A DNA stretch of 64,000 bases from NCBI GenBank assembly GCA_023396115.1, contig JAEWXC010000073.1:3855-67854 (forward strand), given 5' to 3'. Source of the DNA: Actinomycetes bacterium. Lineage in GTDB: Bacteria > Actinomycetota > Actinomycetes > Propionibacteriales > Nocardioidaceae. Below the pieces are notes generated by a model that worked only from the letters and a program-made list of their open reading frames with translations, was not told where the DNA came from and searched no databases. Position 1 is the stretch's first letter. The number at the start of each line of letters is the position of its first letter. The translations under genes were made by a program, and so were the position numbers. Below, in pieces: positions 33,951-43,271 of this stretch.

Positions 33951-36410
33951 GTGACCCACGTTCCTTCCCTCGCGCGTCCCCGCGTGCCGGTGCTGTCCGC
34001 ACTGCTCGCGGTGGCGGCGCTGCTGCTCACCCTCCTGGTCGCCGCACCGGCGCAGGCCGCGACCGGCACCGTCAGCGGTATCGCGCAGCTGCCCTCCGGC
34101 GAGCAGGCCCCGGCCGGCCAGCACCTCACCGTGAGCCTGCAGGCGCTGACCCCGGACGAGACCACCTACACGGCCCAGGCCAACCCGACGTCGGGTGCCT
34201 GGAGCATCGGCAACGTCCCCGAGGGCGACTACATGCTGTGGGCGTACTACTCCGAGTGGGGGGCGTACAGCAACATCTACTGGCCCGGGACGACGAAGTC
34301 CTCCGAGATGGGCACGTTCCACGTCTCCGGTGGGGCGCAGAGCGTGGCCGAGCCGCTCGTGCTGCAGCACAACGGGACCGTGGTCGGGCGCGTGGTCGAC
34401 GAGACCGGGGCCCCGGTCCCCGACGCGTCGGTCTCCCTGTTCAACGGCGTCGACTCGACGTACACCACCACCGGCGCCGACGGCCGCTACGCGTTCCCCC
34501 GGCCGGTTGCCCCCGGGCCCGGCGTCTCGCCGTTCCAGCCGTACCAGGCCAGGCTCATGGCCTCCTTCGATTCCCAGAACCCCGCCGACGGGCCGGTTCT
34601 GCGGGGTTCGGACAGCATCGAGACCCACGTCGACTTCGGCAACCCGACCGTCGTCGACCTCACCATGGAGCACCAGCCGGTGGTCCGGTTCACCGTCAAG
34701 GACGCCCAGGGCAACCCGATCCCGAACCCCCAGGTCCGGGTCAAGCGCCCGGTGAGCGCGGCGTGGGGCGGCGGCCTGGGCAACCCGCAGTACGGGGACG
34801 CCGACGCCATCCAGTCCAATGCCTCCGGGCAGGTCGGGATCATGTACGAGGGTCCCTGGACCGTCGAGTTCCTGCCGCCGGCCGGCAGCGACCTGGTCCC
34901 CGAGTACTGGGGCGGCGAGGGCGTGAACGTGTTCAGCCGCGCCGACGCCACCGTGGTCTCCAACGCCGCCGGTGAGTCACCGGCGATCCGCGACTACACC
35001 GTCCAGCTGGGCACCAGCCGCGGGTTCACCCCGGGCACCCCGACCGTGTCCGGCACCGTCAAGATGGGCCACACGCTCGTGGCCGACCCCGGCACCTGGC
35101 CGGCCGGGACCGAGCTGAGCTACCAGTGGTACAACGTGCTCGACGCCCCGATCCCCGGCGCCACCGAGCCCGAGTACACCATCGACGCCTCGACCCCGAT
35201 CGCCTCCGAGTTCAACTGGGACCCGGACCGGTTCACCGTCCGGGTCACCGGTCGACGCGCCGGCCAGCCCGCCGTCGACGCGGAGAGCGCTCCGGTCAGC
35301 GGCACCCTGGTCAAGGACGACCCGAAACCGGTGGAGTACACCCGTCCCACCGTCGACGGGACCGCCAAGGTCGGCAGCACCCTGACCGCCCAGCCGGGTC
35401 AGTGGGGGCCGCAGGGAGTCACCCTGGCCTACCAGTGGAACGTCGCCGGTGCCCCCGTCTCCGGTGCCACCGCGAGCACCTTCGCGCCGCGCGCGACCGA
35501 CGTCGACAAGCCGGTCACCGTGACCGTCACCGGCTCCGCCCCGGGGCGGGTCAGCGTCAGCCGCACCTCTGCTGCCACCGGCAACGTCACCCGCGGCGCC
35601 TTGGTGGCGGGGACGCCGACGATCAGCGGCACCGCCCAGGTCGGGGAGACCCTGACCGCGCAGTCCGGCACCTGGGGTCCCGAGGGCGTCGAACTGGGCT
35701 ACCAGTGGTTCGGTGCCGGACTCCCCATCGAGGGGGAGACCGGCGAGACCCTGACCCTCACCGAGGCCCACCTGGGGTACGACATCAGCGTGCAGGTCAC
35801 CGGCACCCTGGGCGGTTACACCGACGAGTCCCGGACCTCGGCCCGCACGCAGCACGTGGTCGCGGCACCCGTGGAGGTCGTGGCGGGTGCGGTCCGGGTG
35901 AGCGGCACGCCGCAGACCGGTCGGACCCTCACCGCCTGGGCCGAGAACTGGCAGCCCGGGGCCGGTCTGGTGATGTCCTACCAGTGGCTCGCCGACGGCC
36001 GGCCGATCACCGGAGCCACCGGGTCCAGCTGGAAGGTCACCAACGCCGTGGCGGGCAAGCGGATCAGCGTCCGTGCCACCGGCCGGTTCGACGAGACCAG
36101 CACGGCAGTCCAGTCCTCCGACGAGACCGCCCCGTCGGTCGGGCTGATCACCCCGGCCAAGCCGAAGATCAAGGGCAAGCTGAAGGTCGGCAAGAAGCTC
36201 AAGGTCGTGGCCGGTGACTGGAAGCCGGGCAGCGTGAAGCTGCGTTACACCTGGCTGCGCAACGGCAAGGTGATCAAGGGCGCCACCAAGGCCTCCTACA
36301 AGCTCACCAAGAAGGACCGCCGCAAGAAGATCAGCGTCCGGGTCACCGCGACCAAGACGCACTACGCGACGGTGGTCCGGACCAGCGCGAAGACCACGAA
36401 GGTGCGCTGA
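33951..36410 (+). CDS. Large secreted protein with carboxypeptidase-regulatory and Ig-like repeats
   Basis: 819 residues, exported by a signal peptide (to AQAA near residue 38). About residues 140-180 form a carboxypeptidase regulatory-like domain (VVGRVVDETGAPVPDASVSL with GADGRYAF). From about 365 there are five Ig-like modules of about 90 residues; four end in a YQW segment, opened by a G-x-x-x-G-x-T-L-T/V-A pattern such as GTAKVGSTLTAQPGQW. The last module is lysine-rich (KIKGKLKVGKKLKVV). No sortase motif or anchor is seen. GTG 33951 has GGAG 8 bases upstream and was preferred over ATG 33915. Confidence 0.82.
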   Translation: MTHVPSLARPRVPVLSALLAVAALLLTLLVAAPAQAATGTVSGIAQLPSGEQAPAGQHLTVSLQALTPDETTYTAQANPTSGAWSIGNVPEGDYMLWAYYSEWGAYSNIYWPGTTKSSEMGTFHVSGGAQSVAEPLVLQHNGTVVGRVVDETGAPVPDASVSLFNGVDSTYTTTGADGRYAFPRPVAPGPGVSPFQPYQARLMASFDSQNPADGPVLRGSDSIETHVDFGNPTVVDLTMEHQPVVRFTVKDAQGNPIPNPQVRVKRPVSAAWGGGLGNPQYGDADAIQSNASGQVGIMYEGPWTVEFLPPAGSDLVPEYWGGEGVNVFSRADATVVSNAAGESPAIRDYTVQLGTSRGFTPGTPTVSGTVKMGHTLVADPGTWPAGTELSYQWYNVLDAPIPGATEPEYTIDASTPIASEFNWDPDRFTVRVTGRRAGQPAVDAESAPVSGTLVKDDPKPVEYTRPTVDGTAKVGSTLTAQPGQWGPQGVTLAYQWNVAGAPVSGATASTFAPRATDVDKPVTVTVTGSAPGRVSVSRTSAATGNVTRGALVAGTPTISGTAQVGETLTAQSGTWGPEGVELGYQWFGAGLPIEGETGETLTLTEAHLGYDISVQVTGTLGGYTDESRTSARTQHVVAAPVEVVAGAVRVSGTPQTGRTLTAWAENWQPGAGLVMSYQWLADGRPITGATGSSWKVTNAVAGKRISVRATGRFDETSTAVQSSDETAPSVGLITPAKPKIKGKLKVGKKLKVVAGDWKPGSVKLRYTWLRNGKVIKGATKASYKLTKKDRRKKISVRVTATKTHYATVVRTSAKTTKVR

Positions 36411-36424
36411 GGCGACACCGGCGC

Positions 36425-36465
36425 CACGACCGCCCCGCTCCCGCCACGGGAGCGGGGCGGTCGTG
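36425..36465. terminator. Terminator hairpin
   Basis: Perfect 18-bp stem (36425-36442 with 36448-36465) and 5-base loop, 15 bases after the large secreted protein gene. Confidence 0.75.
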
Positions 36466-36520
36466 CGTTCCGCTCCGGTGGTTTCGGCCTCCGGCGGTGT
36501 ACCGGAGCTCGACCGCGCCC

Positions 36521-36526
36521 TAGCGT
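36521..36526 (+). promoter_or_regulatory. -10 box, leaderless promoter of the HIT gene
   Basis: TAGCGT with 6 bases to the GTG at 36533. Confidence 0.5.
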
Positions 36527-36532
36527 GGAGCC

Positions 36533-36949
36533 GTGGACTGTCTCTTCTGCGACATCGCCTCCGGGACCGCACCCGCCCACCTGGTGCTCGACGAACCCGA
36601 CGTGCTGGGGTTCCTCGACACCCGGCCGCTGTTCGTCGGTCACGTGCTGGTGGTGCCCCGCGAGCACGTCGCGACCCTGCCCGACCTGCCCGCCCGGCTC
36701 CGCGACCCGCTGCTCGGCGCCGCGCAACGCGTGGCCCGGGCCGTGGTGGAGGTGCTCGGCGCCCAGGGCTCGTTCGTCGCGATGAACAACACCGTCAGCC
36801 AGTCCGTCCCGCACCTGCACGTCCACGTCGTCCCGCGCACCCGCGGGGACGGACTGCGCGGCTTCTTCTGGCCCCGCACCCGCTACGCCGACGGAGAGGC
36901 CGCCGAGGTCGCGGCGCGGTTGCGCGCCGGCACCGAGCCGCCCGACTGA
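36533..36949 (+). CDS. HIT-family nucleotide-binding hydrolase
   Basis: 138 residues. The histidine triad HLHVHVVP supplies H94, H96 and H98; the N-terminal CLFCDIASG is a zinc-binding opening typical of the branch. These enzymes hydrolyse nucleoside phosphoramidates or dinucleoside polyphosphates. The GTG start is leaderless. It stands alone between two transcription units; the exact substrate is unknown. Confidence 0.9.
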   Translation: MDCLFCDIASGTAPAHLVLDEPDVLGFLDTRPLFVGHVLVVPREHVATLPDLPARLRDPLLGAAQRVARAVVEVLGAQGSFVAMNNTVSQSVPHLHVHVVPRTRGDGLRGFFWPRTRYADGEAAEVAARLRAGTEPPD

Positions 36950-37077
36950 CGCCGGCCCCCCGGCAGCCGGGGTCGCGGTGCCGCGAGGTCCGCGACGTGG
37001 TGCGACTGGGGGACACCCGACCCCGGCCCCTAGAGTGATCGGCGACCACCCCACCCGCCTGATCGAGGAGTTCTGCC

Positions 37078-37842
37078 ATGGGTCGCTACGACGGTCGCGT
37101 CGTCGTCATCACCGGTGCCGCACGAGGCATCGGCTTCGGAACCGCCCAGCGCTTCGCCGCCGAGGGGGCGTCCGTGGCCCTCGTCGACCTGGACGAGACC
37201 GCCGCCGCCGAGGCCGCCGGCCGGATCGAGGTCACCGCTGACGCGCGTGCCATCGGCATCGGGTGCGACGTCTCCGACAGCGCGTCGGTCACCGCTGCCG
37301 TCGACCGGGTCGTCGCCGAGCTCGGCGGTATCCACGTGCTGGTCAACAACGCCGGCATCACCCGCGACAACCTGCTGTTCAAGATGACCGAGGACGACTG
37401 GGACCTGGTCATGGCCGTGCACCTGCGCGGACCGTTCCTGATGACCCGCGAGGCGCAGAAGCACTTCGTCGCCCAGAAGTACGGCAAGATCCTCAACCTC
37501 TCCTCGATCTCGGCGCTGGGCAACCGCGGCCAGACCAACTACTCGGCCGCCAAGATGGGCGTGCAGGGCTTCACCCGCAGCCTCGCCCTGGAGCTGGGCC
37601 CCTACGGCATCAACGCCAACGCCATCGCGCCCGGGTTCATCGCCACCGAGATGACCGACGCCACCGCGGCCCGGCTCAAGATGGACGTCGAGGAGTTCCG
37701 CGCGCTCAACGCCGAGGCCAACCCCGTCAAGCGGGTCGGCTTCCCCGAGGACATCGCGGCTGCCGCCGCCTTCCTGTGCAGCGACGAGGCCTCCTACATC
37801 ACCGGCCAGACCCTCTACGTCGACGGCGGCGGCAAGGTCTGA
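37078..37842 (+). CDS. Short-chain dehydrogenase, 3-oxoacyl-ACP reductase-like
   Basis: 254 residues. NAD(P)-binding TGAARGIG is at 12-19; NNAG at 90-93; the catalytic set is S142/S143 (LNLSSIS), Y155 and K159 (YSAAK); the C-terminus ends TGQTLYVDGGG. It resembles FabG and actinobacterial SDRs acting on 3-oxo- or 3-hydroxyacyl chains, and the long insertion DATAARLKMDVEEFRALNAEA is typical of FabG4-like enzymes. GAGGAG precedes the ATG. A TAGAGT box about 40 bases upstream may be its promoter. Confidence 0.85.
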   Translation: MGRYDGRVVVITGAARGIGFGTAQRFAAEGASVALVDLDETAAAEAAGRIEVTADARAIGIGCDVSDSASVTAAVDRVVAELGGIHVLVNNAGITRDNLLFKMTEDDWDLVMAVHLRGPFLMTREAQKHFVAQKYGKILNLSSISALGNRGQTNYSAAKMGVQGFTRSLALELGPYGINANAIAPGFIATEMTDATAARLKMDVEEFRALNAEANPVKRVGFPEDIAAAAAFLCSDEASYITGQTLYVDGGGKV

Positions 37843-37949
37843 GCCGCCCCCGCCAGTCCACCGTGCGTGGGCGCGCCTCCGCCCGGCCGGGGGAGGCCGC
37901 CCGCACACTGGTCCCCGAGTCCCCCGGCACCACCTGAATGGAGTTCCCC

Positions 37950-38957
37950 GTGCGCCGAGCCCGCCTCATCGCCGTCCCGCTGATCGTCTCCAGCCTGCTG
38001 CTCGCCGGCTGCGGCGGTGACAAGAAGAAGACCGAGGAGCCGGAGTCCGAATCACCCACCAGCGCCGCCACCAGCGAGCCGGCCCCCGAGCCGAAGACCT
38101 GGCCGCTCACCGGCGAGGTGCTCGAGGGCAAGGCGCCCAAGCACCCGGTGTGGGTGACCAAGATCGACAACACCGGCGGCGCTGCCCCGCAGGTCGGTCT
38201 CTCCCAGGCCGACCTGGTGGTCGAGGAGCTCGTCGAGGGCGGGATGACCCGTCTGGCGGTGTTCTTCTACTCGAAGATGCCCGAGCTGGTCGGCCCGGTC
38301 CGCTCGATGCGGGCCAGCGACATCGGGATCGTCACCCCCGTCGGCGCCCGGGTGATCACCTCCGGCGCCGCCGGCCCCACCATCGCCCGGGTCCGTGAGG
38401 CCGGGATCCAGTTCGTGCAGGAGGGCTCCAAGGGCTTCTTCCGCGAGTCCGGCCGCAGCGCCCCCTACAACCTGATGGCCAACGCGGCCGAGGTCGCCAA
38501 GGGCACCAAGCCGGACAAGAAGATCAAGCCCTACTTCGAGTTCGGCGACGCCGCCGACCTGCCGAAGGGCAAGAAGGCCACCAGCCTGGCCGCCTCGTTC
38601 GGTGGACGCACCAGCCAGTGGACCTACGCCAAGGGCACCTACGACAACACCAACTCCTACGCCGCCCAGGGCGACAAGTTCGACGCCGACACGGTGCTGG
38701 TGATGGCCGTCGAGATCGGCGACGCCGGCTACCGCGACCCGGGCGGCAACTTCGTGCCCGAGAGCAAGTTCCTGGGCAAGGGCCCGGCCACCCTGTTCCA
38801 CGGCGGACGGGTCATCAAGGCCACCTGGCACAAGAAGGACCACGACAGCCAGGTCACCCTGACCCTGAAGAACGGCGACTCGCTGCACGTGCCGACCGGC
38901 CGCACGTTCGTCGAGCTGGTCCCGGCCGGCAACGGCGGGGTCACGTTCCAGAAGTAG
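37950..38957 (+). CDS. DUF3048-type (YerB-like) lipoprotein
   Basis: 335 residues. After a basic start a lipobox LLLAGC is followed by a charged linker (GGDKKKTEEPESE) and the DUF3048 fold: VKIDNTGGAAPQVGLSQADLV-type motif near 70-95, MTRLAVFFYSKMPELVGPVRSMR, and the second domain with TYDNTNSY and TFVELVPAG. The function is unknown; YerB is a membrane lipoprotein in Bacillus. GTG 37950 with GGAG just before it fits better than ATG 37938, which has no ribosome site. A bidirectional hairpin follows. Confidence 0.88.
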   Translation: MRRARLIAVPLIVSSLLLAGCGGDKKKTEEPESESPTSAATSEPAPEPKTWPLTGEVLEGKAPKHPVWVTKIDNTGGAAPQVGLSQADLVVEELVEGGMTRLAVFFYSKMPELVGPVRSMRASDIGIVTPVGARVITSGAAGPTIARVREAGIQFVQEGSKGFFRESGRSAPYNLMANAAEVAKGTKPDKKIKPYFEFGDAADLPKGKKATSLAASFGGRTSQWTYAKGTYDNTNSYAAQGDKFDADTVLVMAVEIGDAGYRDPGGNFVPESKFLGKGPATLFHGGRVIKATWHKKDHDSQVTLTLKNGDSLHVPTGRTFVELVPAGNGGVTFQK

Positions 38958-38970
38958 TTCCCGCACCAGC

Positions 38971-39008
38971 CGAAGGGCCCGGTCTCCGCACGGAGACCGG
39001 GCCCTTCG
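38971..39008. terminator. Bidirectional terminator hairpin
   Basis: 18-bp arms (38971-38988 with 38991-39008), between the DUF3048 gene and the convergent TetR gene. Confidence 0.75.
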
Positions 39009-39032
39009 ACGTGGCGTGGTGGGGTGTCCGCC

Positions 39033-39713
39033 TCAGTCGGCGGTGGGGGAGACCTCGGGCAGCTCGACGCCGGAGTCGACCAGGCTGCGCACACCGGCCA
39101 GCAGGAAGCTGATCACGGTCTCGACGCGCACCGCGGCCATCTCGGGGTCGTCGCTGCTGGAGACCGCGGCCCCGGCCGAGCTCAGTGCACCGAAGAAGAC
39201 CCGGCTGAACGCGTGCATCATCTCGTCGTCGAGCTCCCACACACCGGCCGCCAGGACGGACTGCACGATCTCGAGCACGTTGGCGAACGTCGAGCGCTCC
39301 TCCTGCTCCCGGTAGCGCTCGTAACCGAGCACCGAGGGGCCCTCCTGGATCACCATGCGCCGGTAGGCCGGCTCACGCACCGCCTCCAGGAACGCCCGCA
39401 GACCGGCCTGGGCCTTCTCCCACGGGTCGTCGTAGCCCTTGAGGGCCTCCTGGATGTACTGCGAGGCCCGCTCCTCGACCCGCTCGAAGACCGCCTCGAA
39501 GAGCGCCTGCTTCCCGCTGAAGTGGTGGTACAGCGCGCCCTTGGTGACCTGGGCGCCGGCCACGATGGCGTCCAACGACGTGGAGGCGTAGCCGTTCAGC
39601 GTGAACAGCTCCTCCGCGACGTCGATGAGGGCCTTCTTCGTGGAGGCGGAGTACTGCTGTCGACGGCTGGTCCCGGGCACCGGGGTCAGCTTGGAGGAAG
39701 CCGGCTGGGTCAT
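39033..39713 (-). CDS. TetR-family transcriptional regulator
   Basis: 226 residues. The N-terminal helix-turn-helix (about residues 25-67) has the TetR signature LDAIVAGAQVTKGALYHHF; the C-terminal domain is a helical ligand-binding region of TetR_C type. It is divergent from the yqgE-like gene, and the spacer holds a perfect 13-bp palindrome that is likely its own operator. The ligand is unknown. An ATG at 39713 is the start. Confidence 0.88.
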   Translation of the reverse strand: MTQPASSKLTPVPGTSRRQQYSASTKKALIDVAEELFTLNGYASTSLDAIVAGAQVTKGALYHHFSGKQALFEAVFERVEERASQYIQEALKGYDDPWEKAQAGLRAFLEAVREPAYRRMVIQEGPSVLGYERYREQEERSTFANVLEIVQSVLAAGVWELDDEMMHAFSRVFFGALSSAGAAVSSSDDPEMAAVRVETVISFLLAGVRSLVDSGVELPEVSPTAD

Positions 39714-39727
39714 TCGTCCAGTCTAGA

Positions 39728-39740
39728 ACCGACCGTCGGT
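39728..39740 (+). promoter_or_regulatory. TetR-type palindromic operator
   Basis: ACCGACCGTCGGT, perfect around a central C, 14 bases upstream of the TetR start and 100 bases from the divergent gene. Confidence 0.5.
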
Positions 39741-39840
39741 ATGTCGGCGTCTGAGTCCGCTCGCGGCGCGTTGCCCGTCCGCCGTGGTGCTGCGGCCGGG
39801 GGAACCGTGCCCGGACCCGGGCCGGGGGCATGATGGGGAC

Positions 39841-40398
39841 ATGTCCCTGATCCGTGCCGGCGCCCTGCTCCTGGCCACCCCCGAGCTGGTGGACCCGAAC
39901 TTCGCCGACACGGTCGTGCTGCTGCTCGACGCCGACGAGGAGGGTGCGCTGGGGGTGGTCGTGAACCGGCCCTCACCGGTCCCGGTCGCCGACGTGCTGG
40001 CCGACTACGCCGACCTGGTCGACGAGCCGGGCGTGCTGTTCCGCGGCGGGCCGGTCGGACTCGACGGCGCGCTGGGCGTGGGCCGGGTGCCGGACCCGGG
40101 GGAGATCCCGGTCGGGGTCAAGCAGGTCGCCGGAGAGCTGGGACTGGTCGACCTCGACACCCCTGCCGAGGTGCTGCGCGGGTCGTTGTCGGGGCTGCGC
40201 ATCTACGCCGGCTACGCGGGCTGGGGCCCCGGCCAGCTCGAGTCCGAGGTCGCCGAGGGCAGTTGGTACGTGCTGGCGGGCCTGCCCGGCGACGTCTTCG
40301 CCGCCGACGTGGCGGACCTGTGGCGCGAGGTGCTGCGCCGCCAACCCGGCGAGCTGGCGTGGCACTCGACCCGCCCGGTCGACCCCGAGCTGAACTGA
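39841..40398 (+). CDS. YqgE/AlgH family protein
   Basis: 185 residues. The fold is marked by GALLLATPELVDPNFADTVVLLL, GVVVNRPS, LFRGGPVG and the C-terminal YAGYAGWGPGQLESEVAEGSW. The family is widespread and its biochemical role is unclear. The start at 39841 lies 6 bases after CATGAT, a possible leaderless -10. Confidence 0.9.
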   Translation: MSLIRAGALLLATPELVDPNFADTVVLLLDADEEGALGVVVNRPSPVPVADVLADYADLVDEPGVLFRGGPVGLDGALGVGRVPDPGEIPVGVKQVAGELGLVDLDTPAEVLRGSLSGLRIYAGYAGWGPGQLESEVAEGSWYVLAGLPGDVFAADVADLWREVLRRQPGELAWHSTRPVDPELN

Positions 40399-40467
40399 GC
40401 CCGATCCGGTTCGGCGGCCCCCGCCCGGGCCCCGCACGCCCGTCTGTGCCGCCGTGCCCGGAGGGCC

Positions 40468-40473
40468 TAGACT
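40468..40473 (+). promoter_or_regulatory. -10 box upstream of the DUF3039 gene
   Basis: TAGACT with 9 bases to the ATG at 40483; a leaderless transcript is probable. Confidence 0.5.
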
Positions 40474-40482
40474 GGCCCCATC

Positions 40483-40758
40483 ATGCCCAGCATCGGATTC
40501 TCGCCAGGAGCCACCACCGTCGAGGAACGGGTCACCGTTCCCACCGACTCCGGTGACCACGAGCGCTTCTCGCACTACGTGCCCAAGGAGAAGCTGACCG
40601 AGGCCATGGTGATGGGCACCCCGGTCGTCGCCCTGTGCGGCAAGGTGTGGGTGCCGAGCCGGGCGCCGGAGAAGTTCCCGGTCTGCCCGGAGTGCAAGGA
40701 GGTCTGGGAGTCGATGAACCCCGACAAGCCCGGCGACGGCCAGGGCCCCACGGAGTGA
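40483..40758 (+). CDS. DUF3039 small zinc-binding protein
   Basis: 91 residues, conserved in actinobacteria. A Cys/His cluster is formed by H31, C52 (ALCGKVW), C68 and C71 (CPEC), probably binding one zinc. In this family it is regularly found next to a helicase, as here: the helicase GTG start overlaps the stop (GTGA). A role as helicase partner is plausible but unproven. Confidence 0.88.
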   Translation: MPSIGFSPGATTVEERVTVPTDSGDHERFSHYVPKEKLTEAMVMGTPVVALCGKVWVPSRAPEKFPVCPECKEVWESMNPDKPGDGQGPTE

Positions 40759-42542
40759 ACTCCCGGCCTGACGCCGCCCCTCAAGCACTCACACCCGCCT
40801 GGCCCGAACGGGCCGCCTGGGGCACCGCGGGATCGTTGCGCGCCTGGCAGGCCGCGGCGATGGACAAGTACATGGCCGCCGGCCCCCGCGACTTCCTCGC
40901 CGTGGCCACCCCCGGCGCCGGCAAGACGACGTTCGCGCTGACCATCGCCTCGGAGCTGCTGAACCGGCGGATCATCGACCGGATCACGATCGTGGCGCCC
41001 ACCGAGCACCTCAAGACCCAGTGGGCCGAGGCCGCCGCGCGCGTGGGGATCGAGATCGACCCCAGCTACTCGGCCGGCCAGGGCCGCACCTCGAAGCAGT
41101 ACACCGGGGTCGCGGTCACCTACGCCGGGGTCGCGGTCAACCCGCTGGCCATGCGGATCCGCACCGAGCGGTTCAAGACCCTGGTCATCCTCGACGAGGT
41201 GCACCACGCGGGTGACGCGCTGAGCTGGGGCGAGGGCATCCGGGAGGCGTTCGAGCCGGCCACCCGCCGCCTGCAGCTGACCGGTACGCCGTTCCGGTCC
41301 GACGTGAACCCGATCCCGTTCGTCACCTACGCCCCCGGCGGGGACGGGATCCCGCGCTCGGTGGCCGACTTCACCTACGGCTACGCCGAGGCCCTGGCCG
41401 ACCACGTGGTCCGGCCGGTGCTGTTCATGGCCTACTCCGGGGAGATGTCGTGGCGCACCCGCGCCGGCGACGAGGTGGCTGCCCGGCTGGGCGAGCCGCT
41501 GACCAAGGACATGCACGCCCAGGCGCTGCGCACCGCGCTGGACCCGCAGGGCTCATGGATGCCCTCGGTGCTCGAGGCGGCGCACAAGCGGCTGGTCGAG
41601 GTGCGCCGGCACGTGCCCGACGCCGGGGGACTGGTCATCGCCAGCGACCAGGAGTCGGCCCGGGCCTACGCCAAGACGCTCAAGCAGATCACCGGGTCGA
41701 TGCCCGTGGTCGTGCTTAGCGACGAGAAGGCGGCCAGCAAGAAGATCGAGAAGTTCACCCACAGCGACGATCTGTGGATGGTTGCGGTGCGGATGGTCTC
41801 CGAGGGCGTCGACGTGCCCCGTCTCGCGGTGGGCGTGTGGGCGACCCGCACCTCCACCCCGCTCTTCTTCGCCCAGGCCGTGGGCCGGTTCGTCCGGGCC
41901 CGCAAGCGCGGCGAAACCGCCTCGGTCTTCCTGCCCTCGGTGCCGAACCTTCTCGGCTTCGCCTCCGAGATGGAGGTCCAGCGCGACCACGTGCTGGGCA
42001 AGCGGATCAGCAACGAGGACGACATCTTCGCCGCGGAGAACGCGCTGCTCGCCGCGGCCAACGCCTCCGAGGCCGCCTCCTCCGAGCTCGAGGGCCTGCC
42101 GTTCGAGGCACTCGGCTCGACGGCCTCCTTCGACCGGGTGCTCTACGACGGCGGCGAGTTCGGCCACTCCGGCGAGGTGCACGTGGGGTCGGAGGAGGAG
42201 ATGGACTTCCTCGGCATCCCCGGCCTGCTCGAACCCGACCAGGTGCGCCAGGTGCTGCACTCGCGCCAGGCCGAACGGGCCCGGCAGCAGAAGCAGGCCA
42301 ACCGTGCGGTGCCGGCCGACACCGTCCAGCAGGTCTCCACGCACGAGCAGCTGGCGCTGCTGCGCCGTGAGCTGAACGGTCTGGTCGCGGCCTGGTTCCA
42401 CCGCACCGGCACCCCGCACGGGGTCACCCACGCCCGGCTGCGCAAGGAGTGCGGTGGCCCGGCCGCCGCGGTGGCCACCGAGCCGCAGCTGATTGAGCGG
42501 ATCAACCGGATCCGGGACTGGGCGGTCAAGGAGACCTCCTGA
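40755..42542 (+). CDS. Superfamily 2 DEAD/DEAH helicase
   Basis: 595 residues. Walker A ATPGAGKTTF (near 51-60), the DEVH box LVILDEVHHAG (near 142-152) and LTGTPFRSD complete the first RecA domain; EGVDVPRLAVG and QAVGRFVRARK form the second. A C-terminal extension of about 190 residues (LGIPGLLEPDQVRQV, HRTGTPHGVTHARLRKECGG) is specific to the actinobacterial type. Nucleic-acid substrate unknown. It is co-translated with DUF3039. Confidence 0.92.
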   Translation: MNSRPDAAPQALTPAWPERAAWGTAGSLRAWQAAAMDKYMAAGPRDFLAVATPGAGKTTFALTIASELLNRRIIDRITIVAPTEHLKTQWAEAAARVGIEIDPSYSAGQGRTSKQYTGVAVTYAGVAVNPLAMRIRTERFKTLVILDEVHHAGDALSWGEGIREAFEPATRRLQLTGTPFRSDVNPIPFVTYAPGGDGIPRSVADFTYGYAEALADHVVRPVLFMAYSGEMSWRTRAGDEVAARLGEPLTKDMHAQALRTALDPQGSWMPSVLEAAHKRLVEVRRHVPDAGGLVIASDQESARAYAKTLKQITGSMPVVVLSDEKAASKKIEKFTHSDDLWMVAVRMVSEGVDVPRLAVGVWATRTSTPLFFAQAVGRFVRARKRGETASVFLPSVPNLLGFASEMEVQRDHVLGKRISNEDDIFAAENALLAAANASEAASSELEGLPFEALGSTASFDRVLYDGGEFGHSGEVHVGSEEEMDFLGIPGLLEPDQVRQVLHSRQAERARQQKQANRAVPADTVQQVSTHEQLALLRRELNGLVAAWFHRTGTPHGVTHARLRKECGGPAAAVATEPQLIERINRIRDWAVKETS

Positions 42543-42596
42543 CCCGCAGCTCCGCCCTCCCGCATCGAGGGGACGCCGCGGGGAGGACCGGGCCGC

Positions 42597-42602
42597 TACG
42601 CT
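42597..42602 (+). promoter_or_regulatory. -10 box upstream of the IclR-like gene
   Basis: TACGCT with 7 bases to the ATG at 42610. Confidence 0.5.
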
Positions 42603-42609
42603 GGGTTCC

Positions 42610-43257
42610 ATGGCGGCCGAGACCTCGCAGACCCTGGACCGCGGACTGCGCGTGCTCGGGGTGCTCGCCGAGACCACCGACGGGCTCACCGTCACCGAGC
42701 TCGCCGCCGCGCTGGGCATCAACCGCACTGTCGTCTACCGCCTGGTCAGCACGCTCGAGCAGCACCGTCTGGTGCGGCGCGACGCGGCCGGCCGGCTGCA
42801 CGTGGGACTCGGTGTGCTGCACCTGGCCTCCGCCGTCCAACCGGTGCTGCGCGACCTCGCGGTCCCGGTGCTGCGCCAGCTCGCCGAGACCGTCGGGGCC
42901 ACCGCGCACCTGACCGTGGCCGACGGCGAGGAGGCCCTGGCCCTGGCCGTGGTGGAGCCGTCGTGGACCGACTTCCACGTCTCCTACCGGGTCGGTGCCC
43001 GGCACGCCCTCGACCAGGGCGCCGCGGGCAAGGCGATCGCGATGCTGCGCCACCCCCGTGCCCTCGGCGCCCGGCCGTTCGTGGTCACCACCGGCGAACT
43101 GCAGTCCGGCGCCCACGGCCTCTCCGCCCCGGTGACCGGTGTGCCCGGCCTGGAGGCCTCGGTCGGCATCGTCACCCTGGGGGCCGCCATCGACGAGGGT
43201 GTGGTGGCACCGCGTGTGGTCGCCGCCGCGGCCGAGGTCGCCCGCCGCCTGGGCTGA
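42610..43257 (+). CDS. IclR-family regulator (short form)
   Basis: 215 residues. The N-terminal winged helix-turn-helix (about residues 22-60, LGINRTVVYRLVSTLEQH) is typical of IclR; the ligand domain includes GATAHLTVADGEEAL and GAAGKAIAM. It is shorter than the usual 250-residue IclR and ends AAEVARRLG, so part of the C-terminal domain may be reduced. It precedes the convergent Lrp gene, next to the aromatic amino acid degradation gene hppD, a pathway IclR proteins often control. Confidence 0.82.
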   Translation: MAAETSQTLDRGLRVLGVLAETTDGLTVTELAAALGINRTVVYRLVSTLEQHRLVRRDAAGRLHVGLGVLHLASAVQPVLRDLAVPVLRQLAETVGATAHLTVADGEEALALAVVEPSWTDFHVSYRVGARHALDQGAAGKAIAMLRHPRALGARPFVVTTGELQSGAHGLSAPVTGVPGLEASVGIVTLGAAIDEGVVAPRVVAAAAEVARRLG

Positions 43258-43271
43258 GCGGGACAGACGGT

